NCBI GenBank assembly: GCA_017577565.1
Contig: PKRH01000106.1
Span: 1-12,478, forward strand
DNA from: Thermoanaerobacterales bacterium
GTDB lineage: Bacteria; Actinomycetota; Acidimicrobiia; Acidimicrobiales; JACDCH01
DNA: 12,478 nucleotides
Direction of reading: 5' to 3'
Shown here: piece after piece, positions 1-4,411 of the stretch
Layout: each line of letters opens with the position of its first letter
Numbering within the stretch: the stretch's first letter is position 1
The notes under the pieces: generated by a model
The model's input: the letters and a program-made list of their open reading frames with translations, nothing else
Database searches by the model: none
Told to the model about the DNA's origin: nothing
Made by a program: the position numbers and the translations under genes

Positions 1-2
1 GC

Positions 3-1403
3 ACGCGGGCGGGGACGGCAGGGCGGGGGAGTGGCACGCCCCGCCGACGGGGTGGGGTCTCCCGGGGACAAGGAGGGGCAGGGGGGCTGAGCCGGGCCGG
101 GGAGGGGGAGGCGGCCGAGGCGGTCATGCAAGCCCGCTCGACCGCAGCGGTGCCCCGCGAGGTGTTGCAGTCGGTCGGCGCCGACCGCGGCCTCTACTTC
201 ATGGGCCGGCGGGTGCCCGGGCTCACCCGGGTCGCCGACGCCATCTCGCTCGCCCGTGGCCGGGCGCGCCGGGCGATCTCCGAGGTGTTCCACTCGGAAC
301 GGCTCGTGTCCCCCCGGGCGTGGGCGCTGTTCGAGCAGGTGCCGGGCACGGCGATGATCCGGCACTCGAAGCACTGGTGGAGCCGCGGCGAAGCGCACGC
401 CCGCGCCCTGGAGTGGACGATGATGTTCCGGGACTCCGCCGCGGCGTCGAAGGAGTTCCAGGGCACCTTCCGGGAGCGGCTGAGCGACCTCGCCCGGCGA
501 TTCGGGCAGGTGGACCGCGACCAGCTCCGTCGAGGGATCGAGGCCGGCGACACCTCGATCCCCGGGGTCGAGGAGTTCCACCAGCTCGCCGAGGACCTGC
601 GGCTCACCGTGAACGAGCTCGCGGGCGTCGAGATTCCCCGGCTGGAGAACTACCTGTCGCACATCCTCAACCCCGAGGTTCGGGACGCCCTCGGGAAGGC
701 CCCGAGCTACCGCCAGGGTCGGGCCACTTTCAGCCCGGCGTTGAAGCGGAAGCTCGAAGGGACGATCGACGAGCTGAACGAGGAGTTCCGCGAGTTCCTG
801 CTGGGGGCGGACGAGCAACTGATCGCCAAGCTCGGCGGGCGTCGGGACGTGAACCTGTTCCTCGACGACCCGTTCGAGATCATGTCGATCTACATCGACC
901 AGGCCGCTCGATTCATCCGCTTCAAGATGTTCGAGCGGATGGCGATTGACGCCGGCTTCATCGACTTCATCAACATGCCGGCGATCCGCAAGGCGATCAA
1001 ACACAACAAGCGGGTCTTCAAGAAGGTCGCCAAGCTCAGCAGGAAAGCCGAGCGTCTGGAGAAGCGGGCCGAGGAGAGCCGCGCCAAGGCCGAAGAGATC
1101 GAGCGGGAGATTCGGGAGCAGCCGTTCCAGCGGACGCGGCTTCGCAGCGAGGCGGTTCAGAAAGAGGTTCAGGCCGAGTCGATCGCCGAGCACGTTGACG
1201 ACCTCGGCCGGCTCGGAGACGAGATCACCGCCGAGCTGGAGCAGGCTGTAGGCCGCCGGCGTGAGCTGATCGAGCAGCGCAAGCAGGCGCTGCCGGAATC
1301 GAAGCACCCCCGCCGGGTGCTCGAAGCCGCCCGGGAGCGGCAGCAGCAGCTCCCTTCCTCTCGGAGCTGGGGGAGGTGGCCCGGAACCGCGTGTTCGCCG
1401 TGA
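3..1403 (+). CDS. Phage polyvalent-protein-like gene, 3' part, frameshifted at the C-terminus
   Basis: The frame is open from the left edge without a stop, so the gene probably begins outside the window. ATG 126 is the first internal start, but the GA-rich stretch before it lies about 13 bases away. Numbered from that ATG, the protein has a helical region (1-170), a segment with the motif RLENYLSHIL (172-181), then a KLEGTIDELN segment and an acidic LFLDDPFEI stretch (244-252). A long charged coiled coil fills 295-400. The ENYxxH, GTIDEIN and DDP pattern is what I associate with large polyvalent proteins of phages and mobile elements; no enzyme active site is visible. The reading frame ends at 1403 in an arginine/tryptophan-rich tail with poor codon use, whereas the -1 frame from about 1355 has perfect G/C third positions. 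The native C-terminus has therefore been displaced. The family assignment is tentative; the coding status is sure. Confidence 0.75.
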   Translation, partial: TRAGTAGRGSGTPRRRGGVSRGQGGAGGLSRAGEGEAAEAVMQARSTAAVPREVLQSVGADRGLYFMGRRVPGLTRVADAISLARGRARRAISEVFHSERLVSPRAWALFEQVPGTAMIRHSKHWWSRGEAHARALEWTMMFRDSAAASKEFQGTFRERLSDLARRFGQVDRDQLRRGIEAGDTSIPGVEEFHQLAEDLRLTVNELAGVEIPRLENYLSHILNPEVRDALGKAPSYRQGRATFSPALKRKLEGTIDELNEEFREFLLGADEQLIAKLGGRRDVNLFLDDPFEIMSIYIDQAARFIRFKMFERMAIDAGFIDFINMPAIRKAIKHNKRVFKKVAKLSRKAERLEKRAEESRAKAEEIEREIREQPFQRTRLRSEAVQKEVQAESIAEHVDDLGRLGDEITAELEQAVGRRRELIEQRKQALPESKHPRRVLEAARERQQQLPSSRSWGRWPGTACSP

Positions 1404-1441
1404 TCGGCGCCGTGACCACGTCGGCCGCCGAGGAGAGCTAG
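1355..1441 (+). pseudogene. Displaced C-terminal tail of the polyvalent-like gene (-1 frame)
   Basis: Reading from 1355 in the -1 frame relative to the upstream gene gives 28 codons ending at TAG 1439-1441, encoding FLSELGEVARNRV followed by a small hydrophobic stretch and an acidic end. Every codon in this tail ends in G or C, while the same bases in the upstream frame give an atypical SRSWGRWPGTACSP. I infer a one-base loss near 1350-1356 (CTCCCTTCC). The site does not match the classical X XXY YYZ slippery heptamer, so programmed slippage is less likely than a mutation or sequencing error. Confidence 0.6.
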
Positions 1442-1455
1442 CGGCCGAATGAGCG

Positions 1456-1488
1456 GGGGCGCCCGGCGAGGCGGTAGCCGGGCGCCCC
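1456..1488 (+). terminator. Perfect 12-bp hairpin after the polyvalent-like gene
   Basis: GGGGCGCCCGGC (1456-1467) pairs perfectly with GCCGGGCGCCCC (1477-1488) around a 9-base loop, 15 bases after the displaced stop codon. No T-run follows, as is common for actinobacterial terminators. Confidence 0.6.
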
Positions 1489-1502
1489 TACTGCAAGCAA
1501 CA

Positions 1503-1512
1503 GGGAGGTACC
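1503..1512 (+). promoter_or_regulatory. Start-associated sequence GGGAGGTACC, copy 1
   Basis: The first copy of a 10-mer that contains a near-consensus Shine-Dalgarno core (GGGAGGT). It is followed after AAA by TTG at 1516, which is in frame with the gene that starts at GTG 1531. It lies 15 bases before copy 2. Confidence 0.6.
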
Positions 1513-1517
1513 AAATT

Positions 1518-1527
1518 GGGAGGTACC
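1518..1527 (+). promoter_or_regulatory. Start-associated sequence GGGAGGTACC, copy 2
   Basis: An exact second copy of the 10-mer, followed after AGC by the likely start GTG 1531. It is the ribosome binding site that decides this start. Confidence 0.65.
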
Positions 1528-1530
1528 AGC

Positions 1531-1962
1531 GTGAATCCTATCGCTCGTTTCCGCCGCCTGCGCGCGTGCGTGCGGGTGGTGCTGAACCTGGCGGCGGTGG
1601 CCCACCGTGTGGGCCGGCCTGACCTGCTGCCCTGGGAGCCCGAGTACTGCGAGCGGCAGTATCGGGCTGCCTACGCCGAGTACCTGCGTGTCTCGTGGCA
1701 TGGGCTCAGTGGCCTAAAGGGGGTGCTGCGTGAGCGCCTGTACCTGCCGGGCGAGCTGCCGCGGCTCGGGCCGATTCGCTGGCTCCGCCTGCTCCGCCGG
1801 GCGGAGGAGCTGGCCCGGCTGGTGTGGGTGCAGTCGAACGTGCTGCCGAACGGTCCGGGGGACCTGACGACCGTGCGAATCGGGGTGCGGGCGTTCGAGG
1901 TGCCGGCGTCCGAGGCGCACGAGCTGGTGTTCGGCGAACCGATCCCGGAATCGCCGCGCTGA
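1531..1962 (+). CDS. Unrecognised 143-residue protein of the mobile element
   Basis: I do not recognise this family. GTG 1531 is chosen because GGGAGGTACC ends three bases before it, the same geometry as at the gene starting at 2066. TTG 1516 is an in-frame alternative, five codons longer, with its own copy of the motif. The protein begins basic (RFRRLRACVRVV), followed by a short hydrophobic helix (about 16-25) and then tryptophan/tyrosine-rich helices, including WEPEYCERQYRAAYAEYLRV. The remainder is leucine/arginine-rich and ends in an acidic tail. It has no clear signal peptide and no catalytic motif. It stands alone between two perfect hairpins (1456-1488 and 1979-2007), suggesting a monocistronic cassette. 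Third codon positions are largely G/C, which supports real coding. Confidence 0.65.
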   Translation: MNPIARFRRLRACVRVVLNLAAVAHRVGRPDLLPWEPEYCERQYRAAYAEYLRVSWHGLSGLKGVLRERLYLPGELPRLGPIRWLRLLRRAEELARLVWVQSNVLPNGPGDLTTVRIGVRAFEVPASEAHELVFGEPIPESPR

Positions 1963-1978
1963 TCCTCGACGTGGTTGA

Positions 1979-2007
1979 GGCCGGCCGGGCCGCACGCCCG
2001 GCCGGCC
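1979..2007 (+). terminator. Perfect 12-bp hairpin after the 143-residue gene
   Basis: GGCCGGCCGGGC (1979-1990) pairs with GCCCGGCCGGCC (1996-2007) across a 5-base loop, 16 bases after the stop codon at 1962. No T-run follows. Confidence 0.6.
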
Positions 2008-2052
2008 GACTGCCCCGCCGGGGGCGTTCGGAACCTGACGGAATCGAATGAA

Positions 2053-2062
2053 GGGAGGTACC
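2053..2062 (+). promoter_or_regulatory. Start-associated sequence GGGAGGTACC, copy 3
   Basis: An exact copy of the 10-mer, followed after GAG by GTG 2066, which opens the small acidic gene. Confidence 0.65.
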
Positions 2063-2065
2063 GAG

Positions 2066-2176
2066 GTGCAGGACGACACCTACGACGACGGCTTCTACCA
2101 CCAGGCGTTCGGGGACCCGGACCCCGACGATTCGTTCGACGACGGCGAGGGCCGGGTCTGGCTGTCCCGGAGGTGA
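2066..2176 (+). CDS. Small acidic protein, 36 residues
   Basis: GTG 2066 follows the conserved GGGAGGTACC by three bases and opens a 36-codon frame ending at TGA 2174-2176. The product is strongly acidic, with about 11 aspartates and 2 glutamates (repeated DD pairs, DPDPDDSFDDG), and ends with WLSRR. Nearly all codons end in G or C. The next gene, a WhiB-like regulator, starts at 2181 after only four bases, and its Shine-Dalgarno GGAGGTGA overlaps this stop codon, so the two are almost surely co-transcribed and perhaps translationally coupled. I do not recognise a family. Such acidic mini-proteins in phages can act as DNA mimics or inhibitors, but nothing here proves that. Confidence 0.6.
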   Translation: MQDDTYDDGFYHQAFGDPDPDDSFDDGEGRVWLSRR

Positions 2177-2180
2177 GCGA

Positions 2181-2441
2181 GTGAGCTGGTACGAGCGCGC
2201 CGCCTGCCGCGGCATGCCCGTGTCCCTGTTCTTCCCCGAGCGGGGCACGACGTGGAACAGCCCTGATCTTCTGGTGGCGAAGAGCTTCTGCGCCTCGTGC
2301 GAGGTGCGGGAGGAGTGCCTGCGGGCCGCCGCGGAGCGGAAGGACGATTGGGACACGGGCGTGTGGGGCGGCACGACGGGGACCGAGCGGCGCCGGCTGG
2401 GCCGCAACAACTACAGGCGGCGGGCCGCCTCGGCAGCCTGA
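2181..2441 (+). CDS. WhiB-like iron-sulfur transcription factor
   Basis: This 86-residue protein has the WhiB hallmarks. Four cysteines at 9, 37, 40 and 46 (C-X27-C-X2-C-X5-C) would bind a [4Fe-4S] cluster. The signature ACRG...LFFPERG lies near the N-terminus, the G[VI]WGG turn is GVWGG at 60-64, and a basic tail (RRRLGRNNYRRR) follows. WhiB proteins act with the main sigma factor to modulate transcription and are confined to actinobacteria and their phages. GTG 2181 is preceded by GGAGGTGA with five bases of spacing. The acidic residue often seen after the CRG motif is replaced here (CRGMPVS). Its position in the right end of an integrated element suggests a phage-encoded regulator that sets element or host gene expression. 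The short length fits phage WhiB proteins as well as small host ones. Confidence 0.9.
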   Translation: MSWYERAACRGMPVSLFFPERGTTWNSPDLLVAKSFCASCEVREECLRAAAERKDDWDTGVWGGTTGTERRRLGRNNYRRRAASAA

Positions 2442-2447
2442 CGACGA

Positions 2448-2457
2448 GGGAGGTACC
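2448..2457 (+). promoter_or_regulatory. Start-associated sequence GGGAGGTACC, copy 4
   Basis: An exact copy of the 10-mer, here two bases (GA) before GTG 2460, seven bases downstream of the WhiB stop codon. Confidence 0.6.
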
Positions 2458-2459
2458 GA

Positions 2460-2957
2460 GTGAGCGGAACGATCGGGCGGTGCGCCTGGTGCGGGCGTCT
2501 GCTGATCCTCGGGCAGACGTGCGTGTGCCGGCGCCGCGGTGCTGATCGGCGCGGACGGCTTCTAATCGCCGTGAAAGTTGGTGACAGCCCGCAGCGGGCC
2601 GGCCTCGACGGCCGTGCCACGATGGGCGCAACCGAGCAGGAGGTTCGCCCGACCGTGAGCGACGACGACCACAGCGAGCCCCAGCCGCCCGAGGCCGAGG
2701 CGCCTGAGTCGTCACCGCTGATGTACTCGAACGAGCTCGCGTGGAGGGTGGCCACCGCCTCGGGGTACCGAGTGGCCGGCCCAAGCGGGCCGGCCACTCG
2801 GACCTGGACACCTGACGATCCCCAGGCGGGCGGGGATACGGCGAGAAGCGCCGGGCGCAACGCCCGGCGCTTCTCGCGTGATCACCACGGGCGTGGGGGT
2901 CGCGAGCTGCCATGCGGGCGCAGCCAGGTAGGCAGGTTGCTCCTTGGTTGCTCCTAA
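2460..2957 (+). CDS. Putative small zinc-ribbon protein; 3' extent doubtful
   Basis: GTG 2460 follows GGGAGGTACC by two bases. The first 25 residues look genuine: C8 and C11 (CAWC) and C21 and C23 (CVC) could bind one zinc ion. Codon quality then breaks down around 2531. The +1 frame there reads AAVLIGADGF and stops at TAA 2563-2565 with perfect G/C third positions, so the true protein may be about 35 residues, with a frame break. The open frame nevertheless runs to 2957, through two perfect hairpins (2768-2801 and 2841-2877), and is then mostly a translation of those hairpins. GTG 2655, in the same frame and preceded by AGGAGG, could open a second gene with an acidic, proline-rich start. I am confident only in the 5' part. 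No function is assigned. Confidence 0.4.
   Translation: MSGTIGRCAWCGRLLILGQTCVCRRRGADRRGRLLIAVKVGDSPQRAGLDGRATMGATEQEVRPTVSDDDHSEPQPPEAEAPESSPLMYSNELAWRVATASGYRVAGPSGPATRTWTPDDPQAGGDTARSAGRNARRFSRDHHGRGGRELPCGRSQVGRLLLGCS
2768..2801 (+). terminator. Perfect 15-bp hairpin with a GGTACC-like foot
   Basis: CCGAGTGGCCGGCCC (2768-2782) and GGGCCGGCCACTCGG (2787-2801) pair perfectly around the tetraloop AAGC. With one bulged A, GGT (2764-2766) and ACC (2802-2804) extend the stem. The 5' foot reads GGGGTACCGAGTG, a degenerate copy of the start-associated sequence plus a GTG. It may be a terminator or a translation-blocking hairpin. Confidence 0.55.
2841..2877 (+). terminator. Perfect 17-bp hairpin, first of a related pair
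   Basis: GCGAGAAGCGCCGGGCG (2841-2857) pairs with CGCCCGGCGCTTCTCGC (2861-2877) around the loop CAA. Its core GAGAAGCGCCGGG is shared with the hairpin at 2967-3003. Confidence 0.65.
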
Positions 2958-2966
2958 ACCTTGGGT

Positions 2967-3003
2967 AAGAGAAGCGCCGGGTGCTCGACCCGGCGCTTCT
3001 CTT
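2967..3003 (+). terminator. Perfect 16-bp hairpin, second of a related pair
   Basis: AAGAGAAGCGCCGGGT (2967-2982) pairs with ACCCGGCGCTTCTCTT (2988-3003) around the loop GCTCG. It shares the stem core of the hairpin at 2841-2877, while the pairs at both ends of the core differ and remain paired. The stretch 2958-3257 holds no gene that I can support. Confidence 0.65.
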
Positions 3004-3072
3004 GCGCCCCTGGGCCGGGAGTTCTGAACGCAGTTGCCGGCCCCGTTCGATGTGCTAGTTTCCATCGCAGGT

Positions 3073-3124
3073 TGTAGGCCGCCTACACCACCCTCGTCAG
3101 GGCCCTAAAGGCCCTGCAAGGTGG
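3073..3124. other. Cluster of inverted repeats beside the att site
   Basis: TGTAGGC/GCCTACA (3073-3079 and 3081-3087) form a 15-base near-continuous palindrome. Next, CAGGGCC/GGCCCTG (3098-3104 and 3110-3116) form a 7-bp stem with loop CTAAA, enclosed by CCACC/GGTGG (3088-3092 and 3120-3124). The position 30-80 bases inside the element end suggests integrase or excisionase arm sites, or a structured RNA. Both readings are inference. Confidence 0.35.
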
Positions 3125-3152
3125 CGTCGGGCACGACCGTTGTGGAGGGAGT

Positions 3153-3190
3153 GCCCCCGGAGCACGGGTTCGAATCCCGTTGGGGGTGCC
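3153..3190 (+). repeat. Partial tRNA 3' end (tRNA-Glu-like), probable attR
   Basis: ACGGG-TTCGAAT-CCCGT (3164-3180) is a perfect tRNA T-arm. It is followed by the acceptor 3' strand TGGGGGT, a G discriminator and CC. A TGGGGGT strand with discriminator G suits a tRNA starting GCCCCCA, which is typical of tRNA-Glu. No D-arm or anticodon arm precedes it in the 75 bases where they should be, so this is not a working tRNA gene. A 3' tRNA remnant at the right end of phage-like DNA is the normal signature of attR. The intact tRNA should lie to the left, outside the window. Confidence 0.65.
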
Positions 3191-3193
3191 GGG

Positions 3194-3218
3194 AGGCCCA
3201 GGTCAGCGACCTGGGCCT
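3194..3218 (+). terminator. Hairpin terminator just after the tRNA remnant
   Basis: AGGCCCAGGTC (3194-3204) pairs with GACCTGGGCCT (3208-3218) around the loop AGC, starting four bases after the tRNA fragment. It is probably the terminator of the original chromosomal tRNA transcript. Confidence 0.6.
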
Positions 3219-3257
3219 TGTCGCGTCCAGGGGCATGCGACGTCACCGGCCTGTCGC

Positions 3258-3947
3258 TCAGGGTGGAGCGACCGTGTACCCCTGCAGCCTCAGCTGAGCC
3301 GCCGCTGCTTCCGGGTGGCGGCGCACAGCAGCCCGCACCTGGTGCGTCTCCCAACCGCTCCGGCTACGGCGGAGCACCTCTTGCCAGCCTGGCTTCGGCT
3401 CCGGGATCAGGTGCTCCTGCGCGAGGAACTCGATGAAGTCCTCGAGGGTGGGCCGAAAGCGATGGCCGCCGACCGGGAGGTGGAGCTTGTGGAGAGGGCG
3501 GAGCGGCTGACCGGCTCGTGCGAACGCGTAGGCCAGCCCTGCCGACTCGCCGTGAACCTGCACGTGGGCCCGCTGCTTGCTGGTCTTCGAACGGTCGTAC
3601 TCCACGCGGATCGGGCAGAAGCCGGTCGCGCGGCTGACGCACAGCCCGAACACCGAGGTCTCGACCTGCAGGTGGTCGCCCTCTCCGTCCAGGCCGACCC
3701 TGAAGCGGATCTTCAGTCCGAGGGGAGCGGCCTCGCGCTCGGCTTCGCTCGCAGCAGTGGACAACGGGACCCAGCCCACCTCGTCGATCGTGTCGGGGTC
3801 CGTCCTGCTCGGCGCGACGATCGCGTGTCCCGTGTCGTCCAGGATGAACACGGTCAGGTGCGCTCCGGTCGTGACCGTGGCGTTCAGGACGTGGGTGAGC
3901 GTGGCGGCGAACTCCTCCGCCTGCCCTCGAAGGCGCTCCCGGGTCAC
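3258..3947 (-). CDS. Unrecognised 229-residue protein, second gene of a two-gene module
   Basis: I do not recognise this protein. It starts at GTG 3947, overlapping the stop of the 65-residue gene upstream by four bases (GTGA), which implies translational coupling. Visible blocks are an N-terminal alpha/beta region with LTVFILDD (31-38), a WVPL/REAAPLGL region (59-78), and IRVEYDR at 113-119. Then come histidines in a HVQVHGES motif (128-135) and a striking LHKLHLPVGGHRFRPTLEDFIEFL-like block (152-175) containing H153, H156, R163, R165 and LED. The clustered H and R residues could form an active site. There is no signal peptide or membrane segment. Codons ending in A or T (ggt, gct, cgt, cca) are more frequent than in the chromosomal genes to the right, hinting at transfer. 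Its position next to attR and its small partner suggest a toxin-antitoxin-like or defence module; that is inference only. Confidence 0.75.
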   Translation of the reverse strand: MTRERLRGQAEEFAATLTHVLNATVTTGAHLTVFILDDTGHAIVAPSRTDPDTIDEVGWVPLSTAASEAEREAAPLGLKIRFRVGLDGEGDHLQVETSVFGLCVSRATGFCPIRVEYDRSKTSKQRAHVQVHGESAGLAYAFARAGQPLRPLHKLHLPVGGHRFRPTLEDFIEFLAQEHLIPEPKPGWQEVLRRSRSGWETHQVRAAVRRHPEAAAAQLRLQGYTVAPP

Positions 3948-4141
3948 CGCTCGTCGAGGACCGGGCCGAGCATCAACCAGAGGTCGCGCAGGCGATCGTC
4001 GTCGAGCTCGTCCGCACGGCCGAGAGCGACGAACCGCTCGCGAGAGACCCCCGCCTTGGCGAGCTCCTCGTCGATCAGCGCGAGGACGACCGAGGTCGGC
4101 ACATCGACCACATCGACCGCCGCCCGTCCGCCTCGCGCCAT
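3944..4141 (-). CDS. Unrecognised 65-residue protein, first gene of a two-gene module
   Basis: ATG 4141 is preceded on the minus strand by AGGGGGT with about eight bases of spacing. The 65-residue product is mostly helical and acidic at its end, with segments VVLALIDEELAKAGVSRERF and ADELDDDRLRDLWLMLGPVLDE. It has no cysteine, no membrane helix and no DNA-binding motif that I can name. Its stop overlaps the GTG of the 229-residue gene, so the two are made in fixed order. The size ratio and order (small acidic partner first, larger protein second, 4-base overlap) resemble toxin-antitoxin operons, though the family is unknown to me. A 15-nt palindrome lies 48-62 bases upstream of its start and overlaps the likely promoter, consistent with autoregulation. 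Confidence 0.65.
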   Translation of the reverse strand: MARGGRAAVDVVDVPTSVVLALIDEELAKAGVSRERFVALGRADELDDDRLRDLWLMLGPVLDER

Positions 4142-4177
4142 CGGTGCACCCCCTGTGAAGCGCTGCGTCTCAGCCCG

Positions 4178-4203
4178 ACCCTACGGGCTCACTGTGACAG
4201 TGA
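4178..4203 (-). promoter_or_regulatory. Palindromic operator and -10 box of the two-gene module
   Basis: TCACTGT (4189-4195) and ACAGTGA (4197-4203) form a perfect 7-bp inverted repeat with one central base. On the minus strand, TAGGGT at 4183-4178 fits the actinobacterial -10 consensus TANNNT, which places the palindrome in the -10 to -35 interval. A transcript would start near 4170, giving a leader of roughly 30 bases before ATG 4141. This is a candidate repressor site; the regulator is unidentified. Confidence 0.45.
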
Positions 4204-4354
4204 CCGTGGTGCAGCGTCCACGACGTTGCCGCGTCCGCCTGCGTCCGGCGCGACGCGCCGTGGTCAGCGGGTCGTAGGCGACGATCGACAGGAGGAGCAG
4301 CAGGGCGAGCACCGTGCCGATCGCGTCGCTGGCGTCGGGTTCCGGCTGCTCCAC
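4181..4354 (-). CDS. Possible 57-residue single-helix membrane protein
   Basis: In the gene-poor stretch 4142-4411 one frame stands out. GTG 4354 opens 57 codons: a polar acidic start (MEQPEPDASD), a strongly hydrophobic segment rich in leucine (about 11-27, IGTVLALLLLLSIVAY), then DPLTTARR and a very basic tail, ending at TAG 4183-4181. Nearly all of the first 33 codons end in G or C. After TTA(R) codon quality falls (cgt, gga, caa, act, aca), so the native C-terminus may have been lost or recombined. There is no good Shine-Dalgarno. It could instead be the remnant of a larger membrane gene broken at the mobile boundary. A topology of acidic N-terminus outside and basic tail inside would follow the positive-inside rule. 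Confidence 0.4.
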   Translation of the reverse strand: MEQPEPDASDAIGTVLALLLLLSIVAYDPLTTARRAGRRRTRQRRGRCTTVTVTVSP

Positions 4355-4411
4355 CGCCGGTGATCGTCACGAGCCCGCGGATGGTGGAGGTGCCGTGGCC
4401 GCCCCGGCGGA

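Noticed and set aside
1350..1358. Programmed -1 ribosomal slippage at CTCCCTTCC
   Set aside because: The bases do not form the X XXY YYZ pattern, and I see no clear downstream stimulator within the usual distance.
3114..3190. A complete functional tRNA gene ending at 3190
   Set aside because: No acceptor 5' strand, D-arm or anticodon arm occurs in the 75 bases where they are needed; only the T-arm and acceptor 3' strand are present.
1..3190. CRISPR array from the repeated GGGAGGTACC motif
   Set aside because: The copies are 10 bases long, irregularly spaced and tied to start codons; there are no regular spacers.
3180..4277. 365-codon plus-strand frame across the tRNA remnant and the two-gene module
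   Set aside because: Its start lies within the tRNA fragment and it crosses unrelated features; the minus-strand pair has coupled starts, a ribosome site and better codon structure.
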